Shown: positions 27,010 to 39,672 of the stretch, piece after piece
Layout: each line of letters opens with the position of its first letter
Numbering within the stretch: the stretch's first letter is position 1
NCBI GenBank assembly: GCA_021325575.1
Contig: JAJPGW010000007.1
Location: 62,001 to 126,000 of the forward strand
Length of the DNA: 64,000 bases
Direction of reading: 5' to 3'
DNA from: Gammaproteobacteria bacterium
Lineage (GTDB): Bacteria; Pseudomonadota; Gammaproteobacteria; DSM-16500
Program-made: the position numbers and the translations under genes
The notes under the pieces: model-generated
Told to the model about the DNA's origin: nothing
Seen by the model: only the letters and a program-made list of their open reading frames with translations
The model's database searches: none

Positions 27010-30000
27010 CTATTCATGCAAATGCGTTGCCAGCCAACGTTTGGCAATCGGTAAATCCATTTTTTTGCGTTTCGCATAATCCATAATTTGATCGTAATTG
27101 ATTTTGCCAATACCAAAATACTGAGAATTCGGATGTGAAAAATAAAAACCACTGACTGATGATGCAGGCAGCATGGCAAAATTTTCGGTTAGAATAATAT
27201 TCGCATTTTTTTCTGCATTCAACAATGAAAATAGAATGGGCTTTTCGGTGTGATCAGGGCAGGCAGGGTAGCCGGGTGCCGGTCTTATGCCTGCATATTT
27301 TTCCGCAATTAGATCATCATTAGATAAATTTTCATTGACGGCATAGCCCCAGAATTCTTTGCGTACTTTTAAATGCATGTGTTCTGCAAAACTTTCGGCT
27401 AATCGATCAGCTAACGCTTTGAGTAGAATACTGTTGTATTCATCGTGATTTTTTTCAAATTGAGCGACTTTTTTATCCAGACCCATTCCTGCAGTCACTG
27501 CAAATCCACCAATATAGTCTGCTTTGCCCGACGATTTTGGTGCAATAAAGTCAGAAAGGCACAAATTAGATTTATTTTGTGGTTTTTTGGTTTGTTGTCG
27601 CAGCATGTGGAATTTACACAGCACCCGATCTCGATTTTCATCGGTATAAACTTCAATGTCATCATCAACACTGTTCGCGGGGAAAAAGCCAATAACCGCT
27701 TGTGCTTCCAGCCATTTTTCTGCAACGATTTTTTTCAACATGATTTCAGCATCATGAAATAAATTGCGCGCAGCGTCGCCGATCACAGGATCTTTTAAAA
27801 TACCGGGGTAACTGCCCGCCAATTCCCAAGTTTGGAAAAAGGGCGACCAATCGATGGTTTCGATTAATTTTTCCAGGGGATAATTTTTAAAAGTTTTTAT
27901 TCCTAAAAAAGACGGTTTAGGCGGAGAATAATTTTTCCAATCACAAGTAAATTTATTGTTGCGGGCTTCTTCTAATGAAATAAATTCATTTTCAGATTTT
28001 TTGTTTTGATGACGTTCGCGTAATTTTTGATATTCTTCGCGGGTTTTTTGTACGAATTCGGGTTTGTTCTGTCCCAATAATTGGCTCGCGACATTCACAG
28101 CCCGTGAAGCATCAACCACATGCACCGTTGCTTCAGAATAATGCGGCTCAATTTTAATGGCGGTGTGTGCCCGTGAAGTCGTCGCGCCACCAATTAATAA
28201 TGGCACGGTAAAATGCTGACGTTGCATTTCTTCTGCAACATGCGTCATTTCTTCGAGAGAAGGGGTGATCAAGCCGCTTAAGCCGATGATATCGACGTTT
28301 TCTTTGCGGGCGATTTCGAGAATTTTTTCACAAGGGACCATCACGCCTAAATCAATTACGTCATAATTGTTGCAACGCAACACGACCCCGACAATATTTT
28401 TACCGATATCGTGCACATCGCCTTTGACGGTCGCTAATAAAATTTTGCCTTTGTGTTGTTGAGTGCCGGCTTTTTCAGCTTCTAAATAAGGAATCAAATG
28501 TGCAACCGCTTGTTTCATGACGCGCGCACTTTTTACCACTTGGGGTAAAAACATTTTTCCTTCACCGAATAAATCACCCACAATGTTCATGCCATCCATG
28601 AGTGGGCCTTCGATGACTTGCAGCGGGCTTTTTAAAGTGGTGCGGGCTTCTTCGGTGTCTTCGATAATGAAAGCATTAATACCATTGACTAGCGCATACG
28701 ATAATCGTTCAGTCACGGGTTTTTCGCGCCAGCTTAAATCTTCGGTTTTGGCTTTAGCCTGACCTTTAAAAGTATTTGCCGCTTCGAGGAGGCGATCGGT
28801 CGCATCGGGTCTGCGATTTAAAATCACATCTTCGACTAATTCTAATAAATTTTTTGGGATATCTTCGTAAATCGCGAGATTGCCCGCGTTTACAATCCCC
28901 ATGTCCATGCCGGCATGAATCGCGTGATAGAGAAAAACAGCGTGAATGGCTTCACGAACGGGATTATTGCCGCGAAAAGCAAATGACACATTGCTGACGC
29001 CGCCACTAATCATGACATGCGGCAATTCTTTTTTAATTCGACGCGTCGCATTGATAAAATCGAGCGCGTAATTATTGTGTTCATCGATGCCGGTTGCAAC
29101 CGCAAAAATATTCGGATCAAAAATAATATCTTCAGGCGGAAAATTTAATTTTTCACGCAATAAATGATAAGAACGGGCGCAAATTTCGACTTTGCGATTT
29201 TCCGTATCAGCTTGGCCTTGTTCATCGAAAGCCATGACTACAATGGCTGCGCCATAGCGTTTTGCTAATAGAGCTTTTTCTAAAAAAGCGGGTTCGCCGT
29301 CTTTTAAGCTGATGGAATTGATAATGCATTTACCCTGCAAGCATTTTAATCCTGATTCGATCACTGACCACTTCGATGAATCGATCATAACTGGAATGCG
29401 TGCAATATCCGGTTCCGATGCAATTAGAAATAAAAACTTTTTCATGGCCGCTTCGGCATCAAGCATGCCTTCGTCCATGTTCACGTCAATGATTTGTGCG
29501 CCATTAATGACTTGTTCGCGCGCGACATCTAATGCTTTTGTGTAATTGTCATTGCGGATTAATTCGGCAAATTTGGTGGAACCTGTCACGTTAGTTCGTT
29601 CACCGACATTGACGAATAACGAATTATCATCGAGGGTGAGGGGTTCTAATCCGCTTAAATGACAAGCGACGGGAAGTTCGGGTACCACACGCGGGGGTTT
29701 ATTTTTCATTTTTTCAGCGATGGCTTTAATGTGTGCGGGCGTTGTGCCGCAACAGCCGCCTACGATGTTGATAAAACCACTGTCGGCAAATTCTTCGAGT
29801 AATGCTGCGGTTTTTTCTGGTTGCTCATCGTATTTTCCAAATGCATTTGGAAGTCCTGCGTTGGGATGTGCGCTGACAAAGGTTCCAGCAATTTTAGATA
29901 ATTCCTGAATGTGGGGTCGGAGCGCTTCTGCACCCAATGCGCAATTTAATCCGATAGCAAGCGGTTCTGCGTGACGCACAGAATTCCAAAAGGCTTCTGT

Positions 30001-30687
30001 CGTCTGACCCGATAAAGTGCGGCCACTCGCATCTGTAATCGTGCCTGAAATCATGAGTGGCAGAGAAATTTTGTGATCGTCAAAATATTTTTGCACAGCA
30101 AAAATGGCCGCTTTGCAATTTAAAGTATCAAAAATGGTTTCAATCATGAGCACATCAGCACCGCCATCGACTAAGCCACTGACAGCTTCGGTGTAAGATG
30201 CAACAAGCTCATCAAAAAAAACATTTCTAAAACCCGGATCGTTTACATCCGGCGAGAGGGATGCGGTACGGTTAGTCGGTCCTAAAATCCCGATAACAAA
30301 ACGGGGTTTTTCCGGTGTTTTTTTGGTAATGGCAGCGGTCACTTCTTTTGCGAGTTTTGCCGCAGCAAAATTTAATTCGTAAGCGAGGTCTTCCAGATGA
30401 TAATCCGCTTGAGAAATGCGCGTTGAATTAAACGTATTGGTTTCAATGAAATCTGCGCCGGCTTCGAGATAGCTTGTGTGAATTTCTTTGATGATGTGCG
30501 GTTGGGTAATGCTCAACAAATCATTGTTGCCGCGTAAGTGATGAGAAAAATCTTTAAAACGTGTTCCGCGAAAGTCTTCTTCTTTTAAATGATACGCTTG
30601 AATCATGGTGCCCATGCCGCCGTCGAGGAGCAGGATGCGTTTTGTGAGTTCGGATTTTAGATAGTCTTGAAGAGTTGTTTGCGGCAT
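27010..30687 (-). CDS. metH: Cobalamin-dependent methionine synthase
   Basis: A full-length 1225-residue MetH. It has the homocysteine domain ([11 protein letters not shown]; zinc cysteines in LNCALGA and GGCCGTTP), the folate-binding domain ([10 protein letters not shown]), the B12 domain ([11 protein letters not shown], with the cobalt-ligand histidine), and the C-terminal SAM reactivation domain ([12 protein letters not shown]). It transfers methyl from methyl-THF to homocysteine. The order metK, ahcY, metH, metF on one strand forms a complete methyl cycle. Confidence 0.98.
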   Translation of the reverse strand: MPQTTLQDYLKSELTKRILLLDGGMGTMIQAYHLKEEDFRGTRFKDFSHHLRGNNDLLSITQPHIIKEIHTSYLEAGADFIETNTFNSTRISQADYHLEDLAYELNFAAAKLAKEVTAAITKKTPEKPRFVIGILGPTNRTASLSPDVNDPGFRNVFFDELVASYTEAVSGLVDGGADVLMIETIFDTLNCKAAIFAVQKYFDDHKISLPLMISGTITDASGRTLSGQTTEAFWNSVRHAEPLAIGLNCALGAEALRPHIQELSKIAGTFVSAHPNAGLPNAFGKYDEQPEKTAALLEEFADSGFINIVGGCCGTTPAHIKAIAEKMKNKPPRVVPELPVACHLSGLEPLTLDDNSLFVNVGERTNVTGSTKFAELIRNDNYTKALDVAREQVINGAQIIDVNMDEGMLDAEAAMKKFLFLIASEPDIARIPVMIDSSKWSVIESGLKCLQGKCIINSISLKDGEPAFLEKALLAKRYGAAIVVMAFDEQGQADTENRKVEICARSYHLLREKLNFPPEDIIFDPNIFAVATGIDEHNNYALDFINATRRIKKELPHVMISGGVSNVSFAFRGNNPVREAIHAVFLYHAIHAGMDMGIVNAGNLAIYEDIPKNLLELVEDVILNRRPDATDRLLEAANTFKGQAKAKTEDLSWREKPVTERLSYALVNGINAFIIEDTEEARTTLKSPLQVIEGPLMDGMNIVGDLFGEGKMFLPQVVKSARVMKQAVAHLIPYLEAEKAGTQQHKGKILLATVKGDVHDIGKNIVGVVLRCNNYDVIDLGVMVPCEKILEIARKENVDIIGLSGLITPSLEEMTHVAEEMQRQHFTVPLLIGGATTSRAHTAIKIEPHYSEATVHVVDASRAVNVASQLLGQNKPEFVQKTREEYQKLRERHQNKKSENEFISLEEARNNKFTCDWKNYSPPKPSFLGIKTFKNYPLEKLIETIDWSPFFQTWELAGSYPGILKDPVIGDAARNLFHDAEIMLKKIVAEKWLEAQAVIGFFPANSVDDDIEVYTDENRDRVLCKFHMLRQQTKKPQNKSNLCLSDFIAPKSSGKADYIGGFAVTAGMGLDKKVAQFEKNHDEYNSILLKALADRLAESFAEHMHLKVRKEFWGYAVNENLSNDDLIAEKYAGIRPAPGYPACPDHTEKPILFSLLNAEKNANIILTENFAMLPASSVSGFYFSHPNSQYFGIGKINYDQIMDYAKRKKMDLPIAKRWLATHLHE

Positions 30688-30699
30688 AACTTTGTCTCA

Positions 30700-30779
30700 C
30701 GTCATTGCGAGGCCTGTTTTTGAGGCCGAAGCAATCTCGAGAGATTGCTTCGGCGCAAAAAGCGCTCCTCGCAATGACG
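30700..30779. repeat. Palindromic repeat, CGTCATTGCGAGG family, copy 1
   Basis: Ends are perfect inverted repeats (CGTCATTGCGAGG / CCTCGCAATGACG), with an inner hairpin GAAGCAATCTC-GA-GAGATTGCTTC. It fills the ahcY-metH gap. A second copy is at 32159-32235. Confidence 0.9.
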
Positions 30780-30811
30780 TGTTCTTAGCGATGCGCTCAG
30801 CTATGTGTAAA

Positions 30812-32235
<1,424 letters not shown>

Positions 32236-32242
32236 CAATTAA

Positions 32243-33397
32243 TTAAGCGGTTTCACATAATGATTTCACTTTATCGGTCTTTTCCCAACTCAAATTCAAA
32301 TCGTCGCGACCAAAGTGACCATAAGCTGCGGTTTGTCGATACATCGGTTTGATTAAATCCAGCATTTTGATAATGCCGTACGGGCGTAAATCAAAATTGT
32401 CGCGGATGAGATCAATGATTTCATTATTGGGTAATTTACCGGTACCAAATGTTTCAACATGAATGGAAGTGGGTTCTGCAACACCAATCGCATAAGAAAT
32501 CTGGATTTCGCAACGATCAGCGAGCCCTGCTGCAACAATATTTTTCGCAACATACCGGCAAGCATAAGCCGCTGAACGATCCACTTTTGAGGGATCTTTA
32601 CCGGAAAAACAACCGCCGCCGTGACGTGCCATACCGCCGTAAGTATCAACAATGATTTTGCGTCCTGTTAAGCCGCAATCACCTAATGGGCCGCCGATAA
32701 CAAAACGCCCGGTAGGATTGACTAAGAATTTGGTGTCTTTATTGATCCATTGTTCAGGTAAAACAGGTTTAATAATTTCTTCGATGACGGCTTCAACTAA
32801 ATCAGAATGGCTAATATCAGGATGATGTTGTGTGGATAATACAACGGTCTTAATACCAACCGGTTTGCCATTCACATAATGAAACGTAATCTGACTTTTA
32901 GCATCCGGGCGTAGCCAGACTAATTTGCCATTTTTGCGGAGTTTCGCTTGTTGTTTCATTAATTCATGCGCATAAAAAATCGGAGCGGGCATCAATCCTT
33001 TGGTTTCATTGGTCGCATAACCGAACATCAAGCCTTGGTCGCCTGCACCCTGATTTTCTTTATTTTCACGGTCAACGCCTTGCGCAATATCCTGAGATTG
33101 TTTGCCGATCGCAGACATAACAGCGCAAGATTCCCAATCGAATCCCATTTCTGAACTGTTGTAGCCAATGTCTCTTACCACATTGCGGGCAATTTGTTCG
33201 ATATCGACCCAGGCCGATGTCGTGACTTCACCGCCGACTAATACCATGCCGGTTTTCACAAAGGTTTCACAAGCCACACGCGCATGGCGGTCTTGTTCTA
33301 AAATAGCATCGAGCACTGCATCGGATATCTGGTCCGCAATTTTATCGGGATGGCCTTCCGAGACAGATTCTGAGGTAAATAAAAAATCAGTTTGCAT
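32243..33397 (-). CDS. metK: S-adenosylmethionine synthetase
   Basis: A 384-residue enzyme making SAM from methionine and ATP. Marks: [42 protein letters not shown]. Length equals E. coli MetK. First gene of the methyl-cycle group; I found no SAM riboswitch in the 86 bases upstream. Confidence 0.98.
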   Translation of the reverse strand: MQTDFLFTSESVSEGHPDKIADQISDAVLDAILEQDRHARVACETFVKTGMVLVGGEVTTSAWVDIEQIARNVVRDIGYNSSEMGFDWESCAVMSAIGKQSQDIAQGVDRENKENQGAGDQGLMFGYATNETKGLMPAPIFYAHELMKQQAKLRKNGKLVWLRPDAKSQITFHYVNGKPVGIKTVVLSTQHHPDISHSDLVEAVIEEIIKPVLPEQWINKDTKFLVNPTGRFVIGGPLGDCGLTGRKIIVDTYGGMARHGGGCFSGKDPSKVDRSAAYACRYVAKNIVAAGLADRCEIQISYAIGVAEPTSIHVETFGTGKLPNNEIIDLIRDNFDLRPYGIIKMLDLIKPMYRQTAAYGHFGRDDLNLSWEKTDKVKSLCETA

Positions 33398-33483
33398 AGA
33401 TCCCTTCCTTATCCTTTCTAATAATAAAAATCAACTGCTAATAATACTTGGGTTTTGCCTGGCAGGAAACATAAAATTATATT

Positions 33484-35322
33484 CTAGCGACGAATCAAAG
33501 CAAATTCATGATTTTCAGCAAGAATTTTGGCTTGTTTAACAATAGGGTCTGTTTTTAGCACGATCTGATAGGCGGGGGGATCACGTTGAATGACATGATC
33601 GCCTGTTAAGACGTTGGTGAGGTCATAAAGTTCATAATCCCAACCCCAGGCGAGCGCAAAGTATTTGGCGGACCAGTAATTCGGTAAGGCCAATCCCACG
33701 GTATGAATATGATTTTGCTTTAATCCGTCGGTTAAGGGGTCAATATTCCAATCATGTTGATTATATTCGCCATGGAACCCAATATAACGCGGATAAATCC
33801 TATCGCCGAAACCGACGCGAAAGACGCCCAACCCGATTTGAAGGATTAAAAATGTCAGGACCGAATATTTCGCGATTGCAATGACAGAACGATTACGAAT
33901 CCATTGCGGCACATAAATTAATCCAGCGGCTGAAATAAAAGTTAATAAAAACGGATAACCATACGAAAGTGCTTTGCCAGCGGCCCATTTCTGGTCTTTT
34001 AAGAGTAAAAACGAAAATTCGATAATGGATGCGAGCAAAAAAGCCGTGATAATTTGAGCGGAAGGACTCGATATTTTTTTCGTGAAAATCATTTTTATTA
34101 GCGAATAAATAAAAATTAACGACAAGGTCGCGCTTAAAAGCACGAGCGGCAAATTTAAAAACCAAAAAGGGTGGAAGAAAAACGCCACAAAAGAAAAACC
34201 CCAGAACCCAACCAGTGAATGATGATACAACCAGAAAAAATACGCGCGGTCCCAGGAATTTTTAGCGGTTAATGCATAGCCTGATTGAGAAATTAAAAAA
34301 TTCAGTAAATAGCTTGAAAAAATTGGCAACAGGATAGCTGCAAAAATGAGAAGGGAAAATCCATATTTTTGAATAAGAGATTTTAGGGTATTTTTTTGGT
34401 TCCAGAGTGTTTTAGTAAAAAATAAAAGCGTCCCGAGAATCACCAATGGCAATAACTCTACGTAAGAGAGCGCGAGAACAGCTGCTGTCATGCCTAAACC
34501 AAATTGTTTTAAAAAATCTTGCGGATGATTTTCAAGTTCACTTAATTGCAAAGCAAATAATAAAAAACAAGGGATGCTGCTAATTTGTGACATGGCGCGA
34601 ATGTCCATGACAAATTGCGCCCAGAATCCGACACAAATGGCCAATGCGATCAGTAAAGCAAAACGCAATGAGAAGGATAAGTTGAGCATTAATTGCAGTG
34701 CAGCACCGAATGCCATCATAAAAAATAAGGCGGTAAAACCGTATTCAAAACGTAACGGCGAAATATGGGCAATTTGGGCGCTGAAGCTAAGTAATGCCGG
34801 GGTTGACCAACGCTGTATCAGTAAATCTTTGATATAAAGATAGGCGGGTTGTTTGTTGATTAATTCAGGCAGTGTCGCTCGGTGTGCCATCGAATAATGT
34901 TCGTGGCCGAGGTAGCCTGCGGTTGTAAGATAATTAAAAGTATCCGTGCCATTGCCGCGCAAAACGGTGAAGGATAAACCGTAAAGCATCACGGGCAATA
35001 AAATAATCAGTGTCGTGAGGCACCAGCCCATACAATAGAAAGACAAAACGGATTTTTCAAAAACGATTTTTTTAGCAGAAAAAAAAGTAATGAGCGCGCT
35101 AAGTACGATCCCTGCTATCATCCAAGCGCTGGCCCATTGATTGATCGGAAAATCCCATAACACTAAATAAGTTGTCACAATGGTTGTTAACATAAACCCA
35201 AAAACGGGTGCAGTCATGACGGCGGTTGAAAAATTTCTTTTAAAAAAAAGTAACGCGGGGCCTAAGCCAATCAATGACAGAATGATAAAAACAAAAACTG
35301 TGGCAAAAACCGTATCTAACAT
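33484..35322 (-). CDS. Polytopic membrane protein, GT-C-like, of the polysaccharide cluster
   Basis: A 612-residue protein with about 12-14 membrane helices and a short C-terminal soluble tail (~530-612). A large first periplasmic loop contains GNGTDTFNYLTTAGYLGHEHY, given by its marks GNGTD and a following acidic/aromatic segment, reminiscent of the first loop of GT-C glycosyltransferases. I do not recognise a named family. It overlaps the Gmd-like gene by seven bases and is the last gene of a five-gene operon (39584 to 33484), so a sugar transfer or polymerisation role at the membrane is likely. Confidence 0.8.
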   Translation of the reverse strand: MLDTVFATVFVFIILSLIGLGPALLFFKRNFSTAVMTAPVFGFMLTTIVTTYLVLWDFPINQWASAWMIAGIVLSALITFFSAKKIVFEKSVLSFYCMGWCLTTLIILLPVMLYGLSFTVLRGNGTDTFNYLTTAGYLGHEHYSMAHRATLPELINKQPAYLYIKDLLIQRWSTPALLSFSAQIAHISPLRFEYGFTALFFMMAFGAALQLMLNLSFSLRFALLIALAICVGFWAQFVMDIRAMSQISSIPCFLLFALQLSELENHPQDFLKQFGLGMTAAVLALSYVELLPLVILGTLLFFTKTLWNQKNTLKSLIQKYGFSLLIFAAILLPIFSSYLLNFLISQSGYALTAKNSWDRAYFFWLYHHSLVGFWGFSFVAFFFHPFWFLNLPLVLLSATLSLIFIYSLIKMIFTKKISSPSAQIITAFLLASIIEFSFLLLKDQKWAAGKALSYGYPFLLTFISAAGLIYVPQWIRNRSVIAIAKYSVLTFLILQIGLGVFRVGFGDRIYPRYIGFHGEYNQHDWNIDPLTDGLKQNHIHTVGLALPNYWSAKYFALAWGWDYELYDLTNVLTGDHVIQRDPPAYQIVLKTDPIVKQAKILAENHEFALIRR

Positions 35323-36320
35323 TTCACGATATCCTGAGACAAAGCGACAAGATGCGTCTCGACCATTTGTTGTATGAGTTCGGCAAAAGGGATTTCGGGT
35401 TCCCAGCCTAAAGTATTTTTTGCTTTGCTGGCATCGGCAATGGTGTCACCGGTTTCAGCCGGCCGCTGAAAACGCGGGTCGACTTTGACGTGTTTTTGCC
35501 AATCCAGATTGACATAAGCAAAAGCAATTTCGCAAAGATCGCGAACACGGTGACCAATTCCTGTGCCAATGACGAAATCATCGGCTTTTGGCTGTTGCAG
35601 CATGAGCCACATCGCTCGCACGTAATCGCCGGCAAAGCCCCAATCGCGACAGGCGTCGAGATTGCCAATTTGCAGAATGCCATTTTTGACGATAGGTTCT
35701 CGTTGTTCATTTAAAAGGGGTGAATTCAGCAAGCCCAATTTGATGCAGGCTGCCGCATAAGTCACTTTTTGCGTGATAAAGTGCGGGGGACGTTTGCTAC
35801 TTTCATGATTAAATAAAATTCCGCAGCTAATAAATAAGTTGTAAGTTTTGCGGTAAATGCCCGCAATGTGATGCGCATATAATTTTGCGGCAGCATACGG
35901 ATTAATTGGATTGAAAGGTGTTTTTTCGGTTTGTGGCGATTCGTGGATCGCTCCATACATTTCAGAAGAAGAAGCCTGATAAATTCGGCAATTGGGTTTA
36001 ATGGTGCGGACGATTTCAAATAAATGGTGCGCGCTTAAGCCATTAATTTGCATGGTTTCAAGGGCGCGTTTCCAGGATTCGCTGGGATAGGATTGTGACG
36101 CTAAATTGTAAATTTCATCGGGTTGGCTTTTTTGAATGGCTGCAAAAAGCGAATCGGCATCAGCCAAATCACCCTGAATATATTCAACTTGAGGATTCAA
36201 TTCTGACGAATCAACATTATTGCTAAATCCAATCACGCGATAATTTTTCTGAAGCAAGAGTTCAGTGAGATAGAAGCCATCTTGTCCGGTAATGCCTGTG
36301 ATGAATGCGGTTTTTTTCAT
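35316..36320 (-). CDS. GDP-mannose 4,6-dehydratase paralogue / GDP-sugar SDR
   Basis: A 334-residue extended SDR related to Gmd: [15 protein letters not shown], catalytic S-S-S-E and Y-x-x-x-K (PYAAAKLYAHH), and [14 protein letters not shown] where canonical Gmd has RGE-FV. It lacks the [10 protein letters not shown] loop of true Gmd, which is retained in the copy at 14580. It may be a dehydratase for another GDP-sugar or a 4-reductase (Rmd-like). It overlaps both neighbours by 4-7 bases. Confidence 0.85.
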   Translation of the reverse strand: MKKTAFITGITGQDGFYLTELLLQKNYRVIGFSNNVDSSELNPQVEYIQGDLADADSLFAAIQKSQPDEIYNLASQSYPSESWKRALETMQINGLSAHHLFEIVRTIKPNCRIYQASSSEMYGAIHESPQTEKTPFNPINPYAAAKLYAHHIAGIYRKTYNLFISCGILFNHESSKRPPHFITQKVTYAAACIKLGLLNSPLLNEQREPIVKNGILQIGNLDACRDWGFAGDYVRAMWLMLQQPKADDFVIGTGIGHRVRDLCEIAFAYVNLDWQKHVKVDPRFQRPAETGDTIADASKAKNTLGWEPEIPFAELIQQMVETHLVALSQDIVKC

Positions 36321-37477
36321 AAAGAGTCCGAATCGCGATGAGGCAGACTAAGAACTTCTTGATAGAAATTCAAGAGTAAATTCGCGGATTTTTGCCAAGA
36401 AAATTGCATTGCCTGTTCACTGCCTTCTTTAATTAGTTTTTCTCGAAGGGATTGATCAGAACTCATTATTTGCATCGCATAAAGCAATTCATTTTCCTCT
36501 TGCGGCTGAATTAAAAGAGCACTATTGCCTGTAATTTCTGGAATCGAGCTGATTTTAGATGAAATCACCGGAGCGCCGAGCGTCATCGCTTCAAGAACCG
36601 GCAAACCAAATCCTTCAAAAAGAGATGGGTACACAAGACAAAAACAGTTTTGATAAAGCCATTGCAACTCTTCGTCGCTCACATAACCTAACACATGAAC
36701 ATCTTTTGAAATGCCCAGTTCATTGATGACCAAATCAATTTTTTCCATCCAGCCCTGCTTGCCTGCGAGTACGAGGGGATACGTATCGGGATTTTGCTTT
36801 TTTAATTTTGCATAAACTGACAATAATCGTTTAATGTTTTTGCGTGGCTCGATGGTTCCGACATTTAGCCAGAATTGTTTGGTTGTTAAAAAGTTAAATT
36901 TGCTCGGTTGAATAATTTGGGTTGCATTTGTAAACCGGCTAGCAGGATGCAAAATTTTAATGCGTTCGGCTGGAAAATAAGGAAACGTTTTCAAAAAATG
37001 TTCGCGCGTATATTCCGAGATTGCGAGAATAAGGTCAGCATTTAAGCTCGCCTTGAAAACGCCGTCAAAACTCGCGATGCGATTATGTTCCGTCATGCAA
37101 TCAGGATATTCAATAAAACTGAGATCGTATAATGTATAAACCAATCGCGGCGTTTTTAATTTTGGCGGACAGAAAAAATTATTGCAATGCAAAATATCAA
37201 GCCCGCTAAATTGTTTTTCAATTGCATCTGAATTTCCGCGCCAAAAAGTTTGCGCTTGCGATAATGATCGATGGTGAAATTCACGTTGGAAATTGGCTAA
37301 AGGCGTCTTAAATGTTTTTTTATAATTTTTATCCCAAAAATGGTCGCCAAAGGTGGGAAGCAGCGCATACTGATTTGAATGATCCACTTGCGTTAAATGG
37401 GCAATCAGATTGCTTGCAAAATATCCGCAGCCGGCTTTCGCAGGTCCAGTTTGGCTGATGTCGAAACCAATTTTCAT
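36317..37477 (-). CDS. Family 4 (GT-B) glycosyltransferase
   Basis: A 386-residue GT-B enzyme. The C-terminal half has NVGTIEPRKNI, LAGKQGW, and the family signature PSLFEGFGLPVLEAM, with the E-x7-E pattern that binds the nucleotide sugar. Overlaps the next gene by four bases. Confidence 0.93.
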   Translation of the reverse strand: MKIGFDISQTGPAKAGCGYFASNLIAHLTQVDHSNQYALLPTFGDHFWDKNYKKTFKTPLANFQREFHHRSLSQAQTFWRGNSDAIEKQFSGLDILHCNNFFCPPKLKTPRLVYTLYDLSFIEYPDCMTEHNRIASFDGVFKASLNADLILAISEYTREHFLKTFPYFPAERIKILHPASRFTNATQIIQPSKFNFLTTKQFWLNVGTIEPRKNIKRLLSVYAKLKKQNPDTYPLVLAGKQGWMEKIDLVINELGISKDVHVLGYVSDEELQWLYQNCFCLVYPSLFEGFGLPVLEAMTLGAPVISSKISSIPEITGNSALLIQPQEENELLYAMQIMSSDQSLREKLIKEGSEQAMQFSWQKSANLLLNFYQEVLSLPHRDSDSL

Positions 37478-38364
37478 GAGGGCTGCTTTCCTAAAAATGT
37501 TTTTTGAAAATATTTTCGTGAAAGGCCCAAAATGCTGCGCAGCATATCTTTGGTAATTTTTTTATTCCATTTGACGGATGCTAATACCGTGTGAGCCAAA
37601 ACGGTTTTTTCAAAATCCAGTTTATTTTTGTAGGTGGTCGTTTCTGCCATCGCATGACCGTAATTTTTAAGCCAACGATCGGGAACGTATTTCAGATGTA
37701 ATTTCATCATGTCATTAATTTCTTTGTGCACTTTGACGCGACTGCCGAGTGTTTTGGTGTCAGCATGCAAGCGAGAGCCTGCTAAAATATGTGGAACAAA
37801 ATAAAATTTGACGTTGTTTAGCGCAAGGCGCAGCCAGTATTCATAATCCATGCAGTAATGTAACTTTTCATTCAGCATGCCAAATTGGTCGATAAGGCGC
37901 CGGCGAAAAAACACTGCAGGTTGGCAGAGAAAGCAGACATCTTTTAACAGTTCTTTGTCCCAGGTCTCGGTGTAATATGTTTCGAGAATGTTATCGTTTG
38001 AATCAATATGATAAGCATTCCCATAAATAATATCGATATTGTCATGTTTTTCAAAAATATGTTTAATGCTTTTCAGTGCATGCGGATAATAAATATCATC
38101 AGAATTCAGCCAGCCAATAATATCGCCATGCGTTGCTTGCAGCCCTTTATTTACGGCGTGGGCTTGGCCGCGATCTTTTTCAGAAACCCAACGCAATTTT
38201 GTTTGATATTTTTTTAAAATGTCGACGGTATTATCGGTGCTTCCGCCATCGATCACTGTGTACTCAAGGTCAGGAATATCTTGCGACAAAACGCTTTGAA
38301 TCGTGCGTTCAATAAATTGTCCCTGATTGAAAGAAGGGGTGATGACAGAAATAGAAAGTGTCAT
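37474..38364 (-). CDS. Family 2 glycosyltransferase, paralogue of 11826-12674
   Basis: A 296-residue GT-A enzyme: TPSFNQGQF, VIDGGSTDNT, EKDRGQAHAVNKG, LNSDD, and MDYEYWLR. Nearly every motif is shared with the enzyme coupled to manC, so a common origin and related specificity are likely. Overlaps both neighbours by four bases. Confidence 0.93.
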   Translation of the reverse strand: MTLSISVITPSFNQGQFIERTIQSVLSQDIPDLEYTVIDGGSTDNTVDILKKYQTKLRWVSEKDRGQAHAVNKGLQATHGDIIGWLNSDDIYYPHALKSIKHIFEKHDNIDIIYGNAYHIDSNDNILETYYTETWDKELLKDVCFLCQPAVFFRRRLIDQFGMLNEKLHYCMDYEYWLRLALNNVKFYFVPHILAGSRLHADTKTLGSRVKVHKEINDMMKLHLKYVPDRWLKNYGHAMAETTTYKNKLDFEKTVLAHTVLASVKWNKKITKDMLRSILGLSRKYFQKTFLGKQPS

Positions 38365-39584
38365 GCAGAAGTCCTTTTCTCATTTAAAACATGATTGATT
38401 TCGGCGAGATAATCGTTTGCCATGTCTTTTTCTGTGCCGAAGGTGGCAATGCGTTCTTTGCCGCGCTCTATCAATTTTTTGACTAAGTCATTTTCAGTTT
38501 CAATGCGATGAATGGCGTCTGCGATTTCATCCGGTTTTCTTGGATCAAATAATAAGGCAGCATTGCAGGCAACTTCCGGCAAGCTCGTTACGTTGCTGCA
38601 CAAAACGGGTTTGCCGGCAGCCATTGCTTCAAGCACCGGCATGCCAAAACCTTCATAAAGCGATGGAAAAATCACCGCTTTGCAGTGTTTTAATAAAGCA
38701 GCAAATTCTTGATCCGTTAAAAATCCCGGCATCGAAATCACGTCGGCTAAACCCATTTTTTTAACGGTAGCTAATAAAAAAGTTTTGTGGGGATTATCAG
38801 CGCCCGTGCAAACTAATTTGAGATGACCCTGATATTTTTGTCGATAAATGCTGAATGCCGTCAACAACATCTGATGATTTTTGTGGACCCAAAAATTCGC
38901 GGGAAAAAGCAAATAACCTTCGTTAGATAACTTGAGGCGCTTCAGTAAATCATTTGCGAGGGTAGGATCAATGTCCGGCAAACGGTGCGCTAATCGTGTA
39001 TGGATGGTTTTAACCAAGTTGGGTTTAAGACCGCTATGTAATATAACAGTGTGATTGACGTAATCCGACACACAGATAATTTTATCGGAAGATTGATAAG
39101 TGTCTTCGAAATTTTTGCGGCGTTCGAAGCGATCTTCAATGCTAAAAAAATAGGGATACGTCTTAAACTGTAAATCATGCACGATGGTGATAACAGGTGT
39201 ACCGCGTTCTTTAAAATTGACACCGGTAAAAGGGCAAAAAAGTAAATCAGCCAGTTTGTTTTTAGGCTTCCGCTTCATCCATTGTTTTATTTTCTTCAAA
39301 GAATAATTCAGTCTTAAAGTAATCTGGACTGGCAATAGTTTATTTAAAATGCGTTTGAGCAGGTTTCTTTTTTGTGGGGTCGTTTGACCGGTTGTATTCA
39401 TAATCTGGATATTAGGTGCTTTAAGTTGCTCTAATTCAGCGATATTTTGCGTTGTACCCAGCAATAAAAATTGATAATGAGGGGCAAGTTCCGCCAAATG
39501 TTTAACCAATTGAAATGCAACGATTTTAGCACCACCATTGGCACCATTTGGCAAAACCGGAGTAAGATCAACCGCGATACGCAT
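38361..39584 (-). CDS. Family 4 (GT-B) glycosyltransferase
   Basis: A 407-residue GT-B enzyme with PANFWVHKNHQML and PSLYEGFGMPVLEAM. The start is taken as 39584 (MRIAVDLTPVLPNG, a usual beginning for this group); the reading from 39689 would overlap the divergent fcl start. First gene of the minus-strand operon, divergent from fcl. Confidence 0.92.
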   Translation of the reverse strand: MRIAVDLTPVLPNGANGGAKIVAFQLVKHLAELAPHYQFLLLGTTQNIAELEQLKAPNIQIMNTTGQTTPQKRNLLKRILNKLLPVQITLRLNYSLKKIKQWMKRKPKNKLADLLFCPFTGVNFKERGTPVITIVHDLQFKTYPYFFSIEDRFERRKNFEDTYQSSDKIICVSDYVNHTVILHSGLKPNLVKTIHTRLAHRLPDIDPTLANDLLKRLKLSNEGYLLFPANFWVHKNHQMLLTAFSIYRQKYQGHLKLVCTGADNPHKTFLLATVKKMGLADVISMPGFLTDQEFAALLKHCKAVIFPSLYEGFGMPVLEAMAAGKPVLCSNVTSLPEVACNAALLFDPRKPDEIADAIHRIETENDLVKKLIERGKERIATFGTEKDMANDYLAEINHVLNEKRTSA

Positions 39585-39672
39585 GATGGGCAACCTAAAG
39601 CATGGAAGAAAAGGAGGATGATACTGAATTTGCTGCTTTTTTTCTACTCCCGGGTCATATAAACTACCCGCC

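Noticed and set aside
33398-33483. Possible SAM riboswitch before metK
   Set aside because: Only 86 AT-rich bases with no recognisable SAM-binding helix pattern.
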